Positions 1 through 6,225 of a stretch of 9,709 nucleotides of DNA are shown here, in pieces. The translations under genes and the position numbers were made by a program. This DNA comes from Chlamydiia bacterium. GTDB taxonomy: Bacteria; Chlamydiota; Chlamydiia; Chlamydiales; SM23-39. Under the pieces are notes generated by a model. It was not told the DNA's origin. It saw nothing but the letters and a program-made list of their open reading frames with translations, and did no database searches. The stretch's first letter is position 1, and the number at the start of each line of letters is the position of its first letter. The DNA lies in contig JACQAR010000020.1 in assembly GCA_016194825.1 (NCBI GenBank), positions 1 through 9,709 on the forward strand, read 5' to 3'.

Positions 1-813
1 GCCTCCCATCAACCAATTGGTGTTGAAAGAGAAGCGAGGACCTACGGACCAAGAGTGGTTCCAGCCTTGATAGGTTGCTTTACCAGGCACTGCACTGTTT
101 ATGACGATGTTGTTGTTGACATAGACAGTATGCAACTTTTGTCTGATCAAAGTACCACGAACACCGACTGCTGGACGAACTGTAAGAGCTCTGCCTAAAT
201 AGCAGCTGCGTCCCATTTCGAAATTCAACAGGTCGAAGTTGCAGTTGAATGTCTGCGTAGCTGTCTGATAGACGTTAGCTACAGCAGTACCAGAGCTGTT
301 AACAGCAAAGCCTCTTGTTGCAACTAGGTCACCAGTAATTGGGCCATTGGTTGTCGAGTGAGAACGATCACGGAGCCATGTGTATTCTGCAAACACATCC
401 CAATCATCATGCTCGCTATTCATTCCCAGTCCTACTTTAAATCCTGGCTGGAATTGAAAGTCTTGCTTTACCCAATTGCCAGTGATCCCGGAAGTGAGGG
501 CACCATTACCAGCAGTAGAGTTCAGAGCAATGGTTCCTTGATAATTCTTATTGGTCACTGCGTATTCGAGGTTATCTTCAGTAGGCTGCCAGTAGATAAA
601 ACTGCCAGTTACGAAAAAGTCCCATGCGCCACGCACTTGCGTTGTTGCAGGTGCTGTGTAGTTGGGAGACATTTGCGCTTTCAGGATGTCTTGTCCTTGT
701 TCAAAGCTGCGCGCTTCCTTCTTTTTATCAGAAGTTTTGTCTTGGCCAAAGAGTGACGCGACAGCAAAAACAGATGCCGCAACCCATGGCGTTGTATTTT
801 TCAGAAAATTCAT
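1..813 (-). CDS. MOMP-like / Lpg1974-type outer-membrane porin, N-terminal part
   Basis: The reading frame is open for 271 codons from an ATG at 813 to the left window edge, so the C-terminal part is missing. The start has a GGAGAG Shine-Dalgarno (821-826) seven bases upstream. An in-frame ATG at 828 lies on top of that site and is less likely. Residues 1-24 form a signal peptide (NTTPWVAASVFAVASLFG), followed by a Lys-rich stretch. From about residue 62 come alternating-hydrophobic beta-strand segments: WDFFVTGSFIYWQPTEDNLE, then FKVGLGM, WDVFAEYTWL, FDLLNFEMGRSCYLGRALTV and VGVRGTLI. This layout (WxFfvxxxFiYWqxxednL near the mature N-terminus, later a DLeLGR-like strand and a GxRG strand) is what I know from Lpg1974-family and MOMP-like porins of Waddlia, Simkania and relatives. 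Few cysteines are visible, unlike classical Chlamydia MOMP. Expected role: an outer-membrane beta-barrel channel. Family confident, exact paralog unknown. Confidence 0.85.
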   Translation of the reverse strand, partial: MNFLKNTTPWVAASVFAVASLFGQDKTSDKKKEARSFEQGQDILKAQMSPNYTAPATTQVRGAWDFFVTGSFIYWQPTEDNLEYAVTNKNYQGTIALNSTAGNGALTSGITGNWVKQDFQFQPGFKVGLGMNSEHDDWDVFAEYTWLRDRSHSTTNGPITGDLVATRGFAVNSSGTAVANVYQTATQTFNCNFDLLNFEMGRSCYLGRALTVRPAVGVRGTLIRQKLHTVYVNNNIVINSAVPGKATYQGWNHSWSVGPRFSFNTNWLMGG

Positions 814-820
814 TTTTTTG

Positions 821-826
821 CTCTCC
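821..826 (-). promoter_or_regulatory. Shine-Dalgarno of the porin gene
   Basis: On the minus strand GGAGAG stands seven bases before the ATG at 813. It decides for this start over the in-frame ATG at 828, whose own codon overlaps this site. Confidence 0.7.
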
Positions 827-970
827 ATGTTGGACGAATCAGTAGTTTTTAGCTGACGCCTGTGCTCAGCTCTCGCACAAACAACGCATAATTTCAGCAT
901 CATCTGAACGAATTCAGTTTACACTACGAATCTTAAGCGCAACTTGCGAATTTAATCAAGAAAAATGGCG

Positions 971-1001
971 AAAAAATAGTTCGCATCATGCTTTACGATG
1001 C
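971..1001 (-). terminator. Weak hairpin plus T-run after the NlpC/P60 gene
   Basis: On the minus strand GCATC (997-1001) pairs with GATGC (983-987) across a 9-base loop, followed six bases later by a run of six T (971-976). The stem is only 5 bp and not GC-rich, and the T-run is not adjacent. It lies 20-50 bases after the stop codon at 1021, the right place for a terminator. Confidence 0.3.
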
Positions 1002-1020
1002 TCAATATCTTGAAGATAGA

Positions 1021-1779
1021 TCACAAAAATCGACGCACTGACAGTGGACGTTTTTCATCGAAAATTTCTTCGAGGCGCTGTTTTGTATTGCGTTGGACCA
1101 CACCAAATGGCGATTTACTTTCAATCGTGTGTTGTTTGTCGAAAACAAAAATGACATGACCGGGATAATGTAAAATATCGAGAGGATTTAGTTTATCTAA
1201 GATTTGTGCAATATTGTGAAGGTCGATGGGAACTTCCTTTCCATATTGCAATAGCTCGCTGCTATTGCGAGGCACTTGCCCTCGGAGAATTTGGAAAAGC
1301 AATCCGGAGCAATCAATCCCTTTCAATGTCCAATATACTTCCGTTTTCGGATCAATAGTCCCTTGTGGCGGATAGAATGCCAACAGCTCGGGAATTCCAT
1401 AGCTCCAATTTCCACCCCATACATACGGGGTACCAATCAATGCTTCCATCTGCCGAAGGATCTGATCGCGACTAGGCCAGATAAAAGACTCTATTTCCTC
1501 CAGCTTTGTTGCAAAACGGGCGTCGAGATAGTTCGGAGCGCTCGTATAATTAGGACAAAGTAATCGGTAGATCGGGCGTCCTTCATCAGAAAGAACTGTT
1601 TCAGCCACTTCAAATTGCATCCCCGCAAGCGCTACCCATTCAAAGCAATAGGGATGCCCCTTTTCGTTGAGAGGAATTTCCGTTCCGGAGGCTCCCCCAA
1701 ATGCGAAGCGAAAGCGAGAGGTGTTTAAGATAGGCGCTGCAGTAGCTATTTGGATCCATTGTCTCATTTGTGATAGCAT
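1021..1779 (-). CDS. NlpC/P60 family cysteine peptidase (YkfC-like)
   Basis: The 252-residue protein ends in an NlpC/P60 papain-like fold. Residues 112-123 read EALIGTPYVWGG, the family's usual entry motif. GIDCSG at 154-159 contains the nucleophile Cys157, and PGHVIF gives the base His208. The third catalytic position, usually His/Asn/Gln after a strand, falls in HTIES (His217 or Glu220). The first 100 residues are probably SH3b-like, as in YkfC-type enzymes. No signal peptide is visible, so it probably acts in the cytoplasm on stem peptides, cleaving between D-Glu and diaminopimelate. Such a role in peptidoglycan recycling has been proposed for the chlamydial homolog (recalled, not checked). 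The start codon is uncertain: no Shine-Dalgarno precedes ATG 1779 or the in-frame ATG 1767, and a stop lies about 15 codons upstream. The gene diverges from the OppA-like gene by only 21 bp. Confidence 0.88.
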   Translation of the reverse strand: MLSQMRQWIQIATAAPILNTSRFRFAFGGASGTEIPLNEKGHPYCFEWVALAGMQFEVAETVLSDEGRPIYRLLCPNYTSAPNYLDARFATKLEEIESFIWPSRDQILRQMEALIGTPYVWGGNWSYGIPELLAFYPPQGTIDPKTEVYWTLKGIDCSGLLFQILRGQVPRNSSELLQYGKEVPIDLHNIAQILDKLNPLDILHYPGHVIFVFDKQHTIESKSPFGVVQRNTKQRLEEIFDEKRPLSVRRFL

Positions 1780-1792
1780 AATACGCGAAGAT

Positions 1793-1796
1793 GAGG
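1793..1796 (+). promoter_or_regulatory. Shine-Dalgarno of the OppA-like gene
   Basis: GAGG lies four bases before the ATG at 1801. This start also gives the complete lipoprotein signal peptide, so the start is well supported. Confidence 0.6.
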
Positions 1797-1800
1797 TCGT

Positions 1801-3390
1801 ATGAGAACATTTTTCGCCGTCTGTTTATGTTCCTTGTTTTGTTTTTCAAGCTGTCAGAAAAATCTAGGAACCATGCTCCCCAAAACTCAAACTGTCTCAC
1901 TCAATCTCTCTCCTGAGCCCGGTACTTTAGATCCGAGAAAAGCGCGCGATTTGACGAGTTGTACTTTGATTCGCATGCTCTTCGAGGGATTGACTCGCAG
2001 CTCGAAGGAGGGAACGACCGAGCTTGCAATAGCCAAGCAAATCGACATTTCCGAAGATGGGACGCGTTACACGTTTTATCTGCGCGATTCGCAATGGTCT
2101 AATGGCGATGAAGTGACCTCTTATGACTTTGCGAGCAGCTGGAAAACGATGTTAGATCCTCGTTTCCCTTCTGATGTTGTCTATCACCTGTTCCCCATTC
2201 GCAATGCGCAGAGCATCAAAAAAGGAGAGCTCTCCGTAGATTCTTTAGGGGTGCAGACCCCTGATGCTCTGACTCTCGTCGTGGAACTAGAAACGCCCAT
2301 TCCTTATTTTCTAGAGCTCGTCTCCATGACTCCCTATTTTCCCGTACATCGAAAATTTGCCAAAGAAAATAACCAATGGGACTTGGATCCAACGCAATGG
2401 ATTTCCAATGGACCCTTCACTTTAAAAGAATGGCGCCATACGGATGCTCTTCTCTTAGAAAAGAATAGTGAATACTGGCAAGCCGATGGTGTCCGTTTGG
2501 AGAAGATCGAGTTCTGCGTTACAGCACCTGACACAGCAATACGCCTCTTTGAAGAGGGGAAGCTCGCCTGGACGGGATCGCCTTTGTCCACTATTCCGGC
2601 CGATGCCATTCAGAGTTTGAGAGAAAAAGAACAGCTGCACACAACACCCTTCTTGGCCACCTCTTTTCTTCGAGTCAATACTGCAAAACCCCCTTTCACC
2701 AATGTCTTACTCAGACAAGCTCTATCGATTGCCATTGATCGCAAAGCAATTACAGAACATATCCTGCAAGGAGGACACCAACCAGCCACTGCTCTTGTTC
2801 CTCCTGGGATGGGACTGTCCCAGCACGGCTATTTCCCCGATGGCGATGTCGATATGGCTCGATCTCTTTTGCAAGGGGCGCTCAATGAATGGAGAATGCA
2901 GGCCTCGGAGCTCCCTCCGATCACGCTCAGTTTTGTCAATTGCGATCGGAATATAGCGATTGCCCAAGCGATCCAAAAGCAATGGGAAAAAGCTCTTGGA
3001 ATCTCTGTGATTTTAGAACCGGTAGAATCGAAAATCTACTTCCAGCGAGTCTCTCGGAAAGAGTTCGAACTGGCGTTAGGTTCTTGGACAGCTGATTTCA
3101 ATGATCCGATCAATTTTCTCGACGTGTTCAAGACAAAAGAGGTGGGCACGAATAACACCCAGTGGGAAAACGAGAGGTACATTGATCTTTTAATGCGCTC
3201 TTCGCTATGTAGGCAAGAGGGGGAGAGAAGACAATGCCTGCATGCCGCCGAAAAAATTCTGATGGATCAGATGCCGATCATCCCGATTTATCACTTCGCA
3301 ATGAATTTTCTAGTGCAAGAAGGACTGAAAGGGGTCTCTCTTTCTCCGACAGGTGGTCTCGATTTTCGCTGGGCTTACTGGGAAAGATAA
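1801..3390 (+). CDS. oppA: OppA-like peptide-binding lipoprotein of an ABC transporter (SBP_bac_5)
   Basis: The 529-residue protein has the usual length of OppA/MppA proteins. Residues 1-18 are a lipoprotein signal ending FCFSSC, with Cys18 as the lipidation site, so it is anchored on the periplasmic side of an envelope membrane. The family pattern follows: SPEPGTLDPRKARD near the N-terminus, MLFEGLTR, DGTRYTFYLRDSQWSNGDEV, the FxxSWKTMLDP segment, SNGPFTLKEW, LLRQALSIAIDRKAI, and a C-terminal MPIIPIYHFAMNF. These are the hallmarks of SBP_bac_5 oligopeptide-binding proteins. Permease and ATPase genes are not next to it, as often in Chlamydiales, where several oppA paralogs share transporters. 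Its divergent neighbour is an NlpC/P60 peptidase, so murein-derived peptides are a plausible ligand (inference). Ligand specificity cannot be read from the sequence. Confidence 0.92.
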   Translation: MRTFFAVCLCSLFCFSSCQKNLGTMLPKTQTVSLNLSPEPGTLDPRKARDLTSCTLIRMLFEGLTRSSKEGTTELAIAKQIDISEDGTRYTFYLRDSQWSNGDEVTSYDFASSWKTMLDPRFPSDVVYHLFPIRNAQSIKKGELSVDSLGVQTPDALTLVVELETPIPYFLELVSMTPYFPVHRKFAKENNQWDLDPTQWISNGPFTLKEWRHTDALLLEKNSEYWQADGVRLEKIEFCVTAPDTAIRLFEEGKLAWTGSPLSTIPADAIQSLREKEQLHTTPFLATSFLRVNTAKPPFTNVLLRQALSIAIDRKAITEHILQGGHQPATALVPPGMGLSQHGYFPDGDVDMARSLLQGALNEWRMQASELPPITLSFVNCDRNIAIAQAIQKQWEKALGISVILEPVESKIYFQRVSRKEFELALGSWTADFNDPINFLDVFKTKEVGTNNTQWENERYIDLLMRSSLCRQEGERRQCLHAAEKILMDQMPIIPIYHFAMNFLVQEGLKGVSLSPTGGLDFRWAYWER

Positions 3391-3395
3391 CATTT

Positions 3396-3794
3396 TTGGT
3401 GTGGCTGCCCATCTGGCTTTACAGCAGCCCCAATACAAGCAGCGTGTTTCTGTACAATGATTCTCCCTTTATCTTGACTGCCATTGTACAAGCATCAGAC
3501 GGCTCCTATTTAGGGCAAGTGACTCTGCAGCCGGGACAGCAGCGCAATTTTACAACGAACCTGAACCCTACTGACTGGGAAAGCCCAGGCACTCCCGATA
3601 TTTCTCTCACTCCCTATTCGGTGGCTTGGCAATGCGCCTCAGAGGGGTATTACTCGATTGTTTCAGGGGTCTCTCCTGGGGCTTTTGTCTCCGCCAGCGA
3701 AGGGTCGGGACTACACTACTGCGCTCCCAAACCTAAATCATCAGAAAAGCCTCCCGCCTCAAGCCTACAAAAGTCTAAGCAGGTTTCTAAGTAA
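3396..3794 (+). CDS. Small, probably exported protein of unknown function downstream of oppA
   Basis: I do not recognise this family. The frame continues to a TAA at 3792-3794. The only in-frame ATG (3234) would put 157 bp inside oppA and yield a polar, unconvincing N-terminus. A TTG at 3396 (or GTG at 3399), six to nine bases after the oppA stop and preceded by GGGAAAG (3380-3386), gives about 132 residues. That version starts with a short hydrophobic segment (VWLPIWLYSS) like a signal peptide or anchor. The rest looks beta-rich: SVFLYNDSPFILTAIVQASD, GQVTLQPGQQRNF, YSVAWQCASEGYY, GSGLHYCAPKPK. The Cys in WQC and HYC could form a disulfide. The C-terminal tail is Lys/Ser/Pro-rich. It is probably cotranscribed with oppA. 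Its stop overlaps the convergent ygfA by 8 bp. The gene is likely real, but its start is uncertain. Confidence 0.6.
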   Translation: MVWLPIWLYSSPNTSSVFLYNDSPFILTAIVQASDGSYLGQVTLQPGQQRNFTTNLNPTDWESPGTPDISLTPYSVAWQCASEGYYSIVSGVSPGAFVSASEGSGLHYCAPKPKSSEKPPASSLQKSKQVSK

Positions 3795-4320
3795 GCAGAA
3801 GCTCTTGAACGGGCCTATCCCATGGATCTCGAGGCAGAAGAGAGGCAGAGAGCTGCTCTGTAAAGCCAACTCCTACTGAATGGATCCCTGTGCCCTGAGC
3901 TAGGAATCGGTCATACCATCCTTCTCCATATCCCAACCTATACCGCTCCCGATCAAACGCCAGACCTGGCACCAAGATCACATCAATGCGCCTTGTCTCC
4001 ACAACCTGGCATTGTGCAGGATCGGGTTCTAAGATCCGTGCACGGTAGTGGTGGAGTTGCGTGGCAGGCTCCTTCACAAGATAGGGAAGCATTTGCCCAC
4101 TTTGGATCCCAGGTAAAAGCAGGCGTTTTTCCGATGCAAGGATCTGATTCAATGAGGTAAGGTCCAGCTCGGTCCCAAAAGACCAATAAGAGAGAATCAT
4201 TCCGTTATAGCGAGCTAGAATCTGTTTGCGTATTGCCTCAGCTGCCTCTTTGCGACGCTCTTGGGGCACCGTTTTTCTAAGAGATAAATAGGTTTGTCTC
4301 GCTTCAGCTTTCTGGATCAA
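3787..4320 (-). CDS. ygfA: 5-formyltetrahydrofolate cyclo-ligase
   Basis: This enzyme converts 5-formyl-THF to 5,10-methenyl-THF with ATP, feeding one-carbon metabolism in the cytoplasm. Counting from the TTG start, the protein has 177 residues, normal for the family. The N-terminus (IQKAEARQTYLSLRK) matches the usual KxxxRxxxLxxR opening. LLLPGI and RILEPDP are mid-protein landmarks. The signature VPGLAFDRERYRLGYGEGWYD near residues 116-136 carries the conserved Gly-rich nucleotide loop and Tyr-Asp pair. WDRPVQELLLT closes the fold. TTG 4320 has AAGGG (4329-4333) eight bases upstream and overlaps the preceding MORN gene by 17 bp. In-frame ATGs at 4374 and 4398 would only add a non-family extension read from MORN-gene DNA. 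It is the last gene of the operon. No catalytic motif appears missing. Confidence 0.9.
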   Translation of the reverse strand: MIQKAEARQTYLSLRKTVPQERRKEAAEAIRKQILARYNGMILSYWSFGTELDLTSLNQILASEKRLLLPGIQSGQMLPYLVKEPATQLHHYRARILEPDPAQCQVVETRRIDVILVPGLAFDRERYRLGYGEGWYDRFLAQGTGIHSVGVGFTEQLSASLLPRDPWDRPVQELLLT

Positions 4321-5587
4321 TGGGTTTGCCCTTTTGATATTGGATCTTCCGGAGTAATACTCCCTCTTCGTCATAGAGGTGAGCAACACCGGTGCCATTT
4401 TGTACCGCCGAAATGAGCTCTCGACTCCCTTTTTTGTAATAACGCCCTTTGATCAATTCGTCATTTTCATACTCTTCGACGCACATCACAGAGCCGTCTT
4501 TATACCAAGAAAGAGAGGCACCCATCTTTTTATTCCGATTATACTCCCGTTCGCTACGAAGTCTCCCATTTTCATACCATGTCTGGACGGTGCCGTGAAT
4601 CGCATCTGCATCCCAGTGGAGTCGCATTCTAGGCAGGTGCTCTGCGTTGAGAAAATAGAGCGTCTCTTCTCCCTGTTTTCTCCCATTTTTCACCATGTAG
4701 ACAGAATGAATCTCTCCTTTGGAAGTGAAATTTTTCACGTGTCCCTCCGGCAATCCATGCTGAAATTCCAACCATTGCATGGCTCCATTGGATTCAAAGC
4801 TCACTCGGAATCCCCTGCCTTTGGAGACTGTAGCAAGCAGCTGCTTGTGTCGATTGAAATAGGCTCCTTCGACCAGAAGTCCATCATCCCATGTCTCTTC
4901 CCAGGCCGTTTCTCCTGATTCAAAATATCCTACGCTCGGCCCTTTTTGCAGATTTTTTTGAAAATGGGTCAGCGCTTTGGGAATGCCATTGAGATGGTAT
5001 TCCATAACAACGCCCTCCAGCTCATTCTGCACATAGATGAGTTGTTTTTTAATCTGTGCATTGTCGAAGTAATAGGTGCAGGTTCCCTCTAGAGAGCCTT
5101 TATTGTAAGGAACTTCAGCTATGATCACCCCTTTCTCATTCCAGGCACGGCAAATTCCATCAAAAAGCCAATCGCGCTGCGATCCTTCGGCTACATCAGC
5201 TGTGCCTCCTATCACTGCGGCTTCGACTTTCAAATGGCCATTGGGATGCCACTCTTTATACGCACCATTGGCCCTCATTTCTTCTACTTCAAGATATTGC
5301 CAAATCGAGCCGTTCGGATGGTATGTGGTGATTTTGGAATGACTTTTTCCTTCTTTCCGATAGACGCGAAGTACTTTTTGATAGGGTTGAGAAGAGAGAA
5401 AATCAGCCTTTTCATATACCTGCAACCGATCCGAGTTGCTGATTGTCTCATTCATCCCGTTTCGGTCGTAGATTTGTATCGCCACAAGGGGATCTGCTCC
5501 CCAATCGGAACGGTAACACCCCGCAGTGAGAAGAAAAAGCACCAGTGGCCATACTCCATAGCAGCGGTAAATCGATCGTTTTTTCAT
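4304..5587 (-). CDS. MORN-repeat (YwqK/COG2849-like) lipoprotein
   Basis: The 427-residue protein begins MKKRSIYRCYGVWPLVLFLL and continues TAGC: a lipoprotein signal with Cys24 as the likely lipidation site, so it should be an envelope lipoprotein. From about residue 85 to the end it consists of roughly a dozen MORN_2-type beta-hairpin repeats of about 20-25 residues, with the typical core YxxNGxlxxexxyxxGxxxGxxxxYY (for example YHPNGSI, WHPNGHLKVEA, YYFDNAQIKKQL, WYENGRLRSERE, WYKDGSVMCVEE). Automated pipelines often label such proteins 'YwqK family antitoxin', but nothing here suggests a toxin-antitoxin pair. The ATG overlaps the upstream gene's stop as ATGA (5584-5587), with AAGGG at 5598-5602, indicating translational coupling. 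Function is unknown. Repeat proteins of this type are thought to bind protein or membrane surfaces, so a scaffold for the preceding GspL/GspM-like pair is possible (inference). Confidence 0.85.
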   Translation of the reverse strand: MKKRSIYRCYGVWPLVLFLLTAGCYRSDWGADPLVAIQIYDRNGMNETISNSDRLQVYEKADFLSSQPYQKVLRVYRKEGKSHSKITTYHPNGSIWQYLEVEEMRANGAYKEWHPNGHLKVEAAVIGGTADVAEGSQRDWLFDGICRAWNEKGVIIAEVPYNKGSLEGTCTYYFDNAQIKKQLIYVQNELEGVVMEYHLNGIPKALTHFQKNLQKGPSVGYFESGETAWEETWDDGLLVEGAYFNRHKQLLATVSKGRGFRVSFESNGAMQWLEFQHGLPEGHVKNFTSKGEIHSVYMVKNGRKQGEETLYFLNAEHLPRMRLHWDADAIHGTVQTWYENGRLRSEREYNRNKKMGASLSWYKDGSVMCVEEYENDELIKGRYYKKGSRELISAVQNGTGVAHLYDEEGVLLRKIQYQKGKPIDPES

Positions 5588-6225
5588 TTTGTAAATTCCC
5601 TTTTCAATAACCCCATATCCAGAGACAAAACTTCCGATTGGACAGGCGTTCTTTGCATTTGGAGATGAAACCTCCGGATGAGAATCTGGGGAGCATGGGA
5701 AAGCGGATGAAATTCTCCAACCGAAACATCCTCAAGAATCGCCAACAATTTTTGCAAATCGTCACTATCCAGCTCGATTGTGTGTCTCATCTTTTCTTCT
5801 GCTTCCCGAATAGCACTAGAAGTGCGAAGATTTTGTTCTTCAAAGACAATCTGGTTGTCTTTCGAGTCTAAAAACGCAAGCCTTTCCGCGATGAGATCCT
5901 TTTGTGCAACAGCTGGATGATGAAGAAGGCGCTTGAGTTCAGAGCGTTCTTTTTCCAAAAAATGGAGGGTCTCTACTTGCTGTTCGAGGAAATAGGGGTC
6001 AGCAGCTCCATAGCGCGCAATAAATTTTTCTTGCAAAGCTTTCCTCTGCAATGCTTTTTTCCCGCTGTGCAAAGAACCTAAAAATTGCTCTTCCAGCTGT
6101 CTTGTCTCAACACTTTGAAATACCACATAAAGCGTGCTCAAAAGCAAAGGCAACAGCGTCAACACAAAGAAAAATAAGGGGCGCATTTGCGCAAAGCAAA
6201 TCCGACCGATCCGATCAAGGAGCAT
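5584..6225 (-). CDS. GspM/PilO-like single-pass inner-membrane protein with coiled coil
   Basis: The start at ATG 6225 is preceded by GGGAGG (6229-6234) and overlaps the end of the previous gene by 11 bp. An earlier in-frame ATG at 6267 has no comparable site. The 213-residue product has a short basic N-terminus, one strong membrane helix at about residues 15-37 (RPLFFFVLTLLPLLLSTLYV), and then a long charged, helical, coiled-coil-prone stretch to about residue 140. A mixed C-terminal domain follows. No enzymatic motif is visible. This order (short cytoplasmic tail, helix, coiled coil, small periplasmic domain) is the design of GspM and PilO. The gene directly follows a GspL-like gene, exactly the gspL-gspM order. 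Sequence similarity itself is too weak to see by eye, so the assignment rests on architecture and context. Confidence 0.65.
   Translation of the reverse strand: MLLDRIGRICFAQMRPLFFFVLTLLPLLLSTLYVVFQSVETRQLEEQFLGSLHSGKKALQRKALQEKFIARYGAADPYFLEQQVETLHFLEKERSELKRLLHHPAVAQKDLIAERLAFLDSKDNQIVFEEQNLRTSSAIREAEEKMRHTIELDSDDLQKLLAILEDVSVGEFHPLSHAPQILIRRFHLQMQRTPVQSEVLSLDMGLLKREFTK

Larger units (their letters stand above)
814..1020 (-). other. Leader / upstream region of the porin gene
   Basis: This 207-bp gap between two minus-strand genes contains no gene I can support. Read on the minus strand, it first holds a weak terminator-like hairpin just after the NlpC/P60 gene, then an AT-rich stretch around 910-960. 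It ends with a perfect 6-bp inverted repeat (AGCTGA 851-856 / TCAGCT 866-871, 9-base loop) about 40 bases before the porin start. A poor sigma70-like match (TTGCGC, then TAAACT 15 bases later, around 916-942) could be the promoter, but the match and spacing are weak. Porins of this kind are usually strongly expressed, so a promoter here is expected by inference. Confidence 0.4.

Noticed and set aside
358..756. Plus-strand reading frame of 132 codons
   Set aside because: It is antisense to the porin gene, whose frame has a signal peptide, ribosome site and beta-strand pattern. The plus-strand translation shows no protein-like features.
1640..1900. Minus-strand 86-codon frame spanning the nlpC-oppA gap
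   Set aside because: It overlaps both well-supported genes in other frames and has no recognisable content or ribosome site.
4379..4918. Plus-strand reading frame of 179 codons
   Set aside because: It is antisense to the MORN-repeat gene; the repeated Gly/Asn-rich codons keep the opposite frame open.
4304..5587. Toxin-antitoxin system suggested by the MORN/YwqK-type repeats
   Set aside because: No toxin-like partner is adjacent. The protein has a lipoprotein signal and sits in an operon with membrane-machine-like genes and ygfA.
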